In this document: positions 22,932 to 23,522 of the stretch, one piece after another
How positions within the stretch are numbered: the first letter of the stretch is position 1
How the letters are laid out: each line of letters opens with the position of its first letter
From: Pseudomonadota bacterium
GTDB lineage: Bacteria; Pseudomonadota; Alphaproteobacteria; Micropepsales; Micropepsaceae
Reading direction: 5' to 3'
NCBI GenBank assembly: GCA_021808875.1
Contig: JAKBAU010000016.1
Span: 1 to 23,522, forward strand
DNA: 23,522 nt
Notes under the pieces: generated by a model
Database searches by the model: none
Told to the model about the DNA's origin: nothing
What the model saw: only the letters and a program-made list of their open reading frames with translations
Position numbers and translations under genes: made by a program

Positions 22932-23522
22932 ATGGCGCACATTTTTGCCTTTTTGAGCGCTGGCTTCAGCCTTGCTGCCGCCATCCTTGCGGCGCTGGCC
23001 TGGCGCCGGCGCCAGGGCGGAGAGCTGGGCGAGCTGATCCGCGCCGAAGCCGACCGCAGTCGGGCCGAGCTCAGCGAACAGACCAGAGGTCTGCGCGAAG
23101 AGCTGGGCGGCAAACTCGACCGTGGTCAGGAGGCACTGCGTCTTGCCCTCGAGACCCGCCTTGAGACCTTCGACCGGCGCCAGTCGGACGAGGCACGGGC
23201 GCTGCGCGAGGAGCTGACCACAAATTTCAGGCTTTCCTCCGAGCAATGGCTCACAACCCTGAAGGACATGAGCGGGCAGCAGAAAGAACGGCTGGACGGG
23301 TTTCTCCTCCAGCTGACCCAGCTCAGCGAAAAGCAGGCAGCGGCGGCAGACGCCTTGCGCGCCAGCGTCGATGCCAGACTCGAAACCATCCGCACCAACA
23401 ATGAACAGAAGCTGGAGCAGATGCGTCAGACCGTCGAAGAGAAGCTGCAATTGACCCTCGAGCAGCTGGCTCAGCTGACCGAAAAACAGACAGCAGCCGC
23501 CGATGCCTTGCGCACCAGCGTC
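22932..23522 (+). CDS. rmuC: DNA recombination protein RmuC, N-terminal part (3' end outside window)
   Basis: The frame runs open from the ATG at 22932 to the window edge (197 codons). The product begins MAHIFAFLSAGFSLAAAI, one membrane anchor (about 3-21), then a long charged coiled coil rich in Glu, Leu, Arg and Gln, as in the N-terminal half of RmuC; the stretch DARLETIRTNNEQKLEQMRQ and TVEEKLQLTLE is the family's characteristic segment before its nuclease-like domain. RmuC limits inversions at short inverted repeats in E. coli and carries a PD-(D/E)XK-type domain, which would lie beyond the window. Near the edge, a coiled-coil stretch is repeated at a 51-residue interval. A weak GGGGAG lies 12 nt before the ATG. 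A LexA-type box sits just upstream. Confidence 0.9.
   Translation, partial: MAHIFAFLSAGFSLAAAILAALAWRRRQGGELGELIRAEADRSRAELSEQTRGLREELGGKLDRGQEALRLALETRLETFDRRQSDEARALREELTTNFRLSSEQWLTTLKDMSGQQKERLDGFLLQLTQLSEKQAAAADALRASVDARLETIRTNNEQKLEQMRQTVEEKLQLTLEQLAQLTEKQTAAADALRTSV
23304..23522 (+). repeat. Imperfect 153-bp-interval duplication inside rmuC
   Basis: The 66-bp stretches 23304-23369 and 23457-23522 are alike at 52 of 66 positions, in the same frame, and encode LLQLTQLSEKQAAAADALR and LEQLAQLTEKQTAAADALR (17 of 22 residues identical over the full stretch). The second copy runs into the window edge, so its full length is unknown. Confidence 0.8.

Overview
This window is ordinary, gene-dense core chromosome of a high-GC (roughly 60-65% by eye) alphaproteobacterium. 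The evidence is the gene order (purF-SDR; yfgM-bamB-der; tlpA<>argH-lptM-lysA-DUF4175; dapE-murI; def-fmt-truA), a double cold-shock-domain protein, an Atm1-type ABC exporter, and DUF4175/TIGR02302, a family known to me only from Alphaproteobacteria. The layout resembles Rhizobiales (Hyphomicrobiales) and neighbouring orders; I cannot fix the genus. I see no rRNA, tRNA, CRISPR array, insertion sequence or prophage.

Layout. (1) 1-1461, plus: 3' end of purF, then a short-chain dehydrogenase. (2) 1498-6693, minus: one tightly packed run yfgM-like > bamB > der > ABC ATPase > ABC-2 permease, with a 4-nt overlap or 2-nt gaps at most junctions; this is the outer-membrane/secretion/ribosome cluster known from other Proteobacteria, extended by an ABC exporter. 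(3) 6925-9350, plus: a DHA2-type drug efflux MFS gene with a GC-poor internal patch, then a double cold-shock protein whose linker is six GGFGRDS repeats. (4) 9360-11348, minus: an Atm1-type exporter preceded by a 34-codon membrane-peptide ORF. (5) 11459-12660: a LOG-family nucleotide hydrolase (plus) convergent with a TlpA-like thioredoxin (minus); the two stop codons share one CTAG. (6) 12670-17810, plus: argH, lptM-like lipoprotein, lysA and DUF4175, each overlapping the next. (7) 17794-18651, minus: a second SDR. (8) 18711-20671, plus: dapE and murI, overlapping by 4 nt. (9) 20665-22839, minus: def, fmt, truA. (10) 22932 to the end, plus: 5' part of rmuC.

How the genes fit together. Several products serve the envelope: BamB, the YfgM-like protein, LptM, TlpA, MurI and the diaminopimelate/lysine enzymes DapE and LysA. 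Others serve translation (Def, Fmt, TruA, Der) and purine or arginine synthesis (PurF, ArgH).

I found no undescribed multi-gene system. The best leads are small: a perfect GTTC-N7-GTTC alphaproteobacterial LexA box 22 nt before rmuC; a repeated coiled-coil segment in RmuC; the 34-aa membrane ORF before the Atm1 gene; the glycine/arginine repeat linker in the cold-shock protein; a sharply GC-poor patch inside the MFS gene; and promoter-like elements that would make dapE and perhaps def leaderless. All coordinates and motifs were read by eye.
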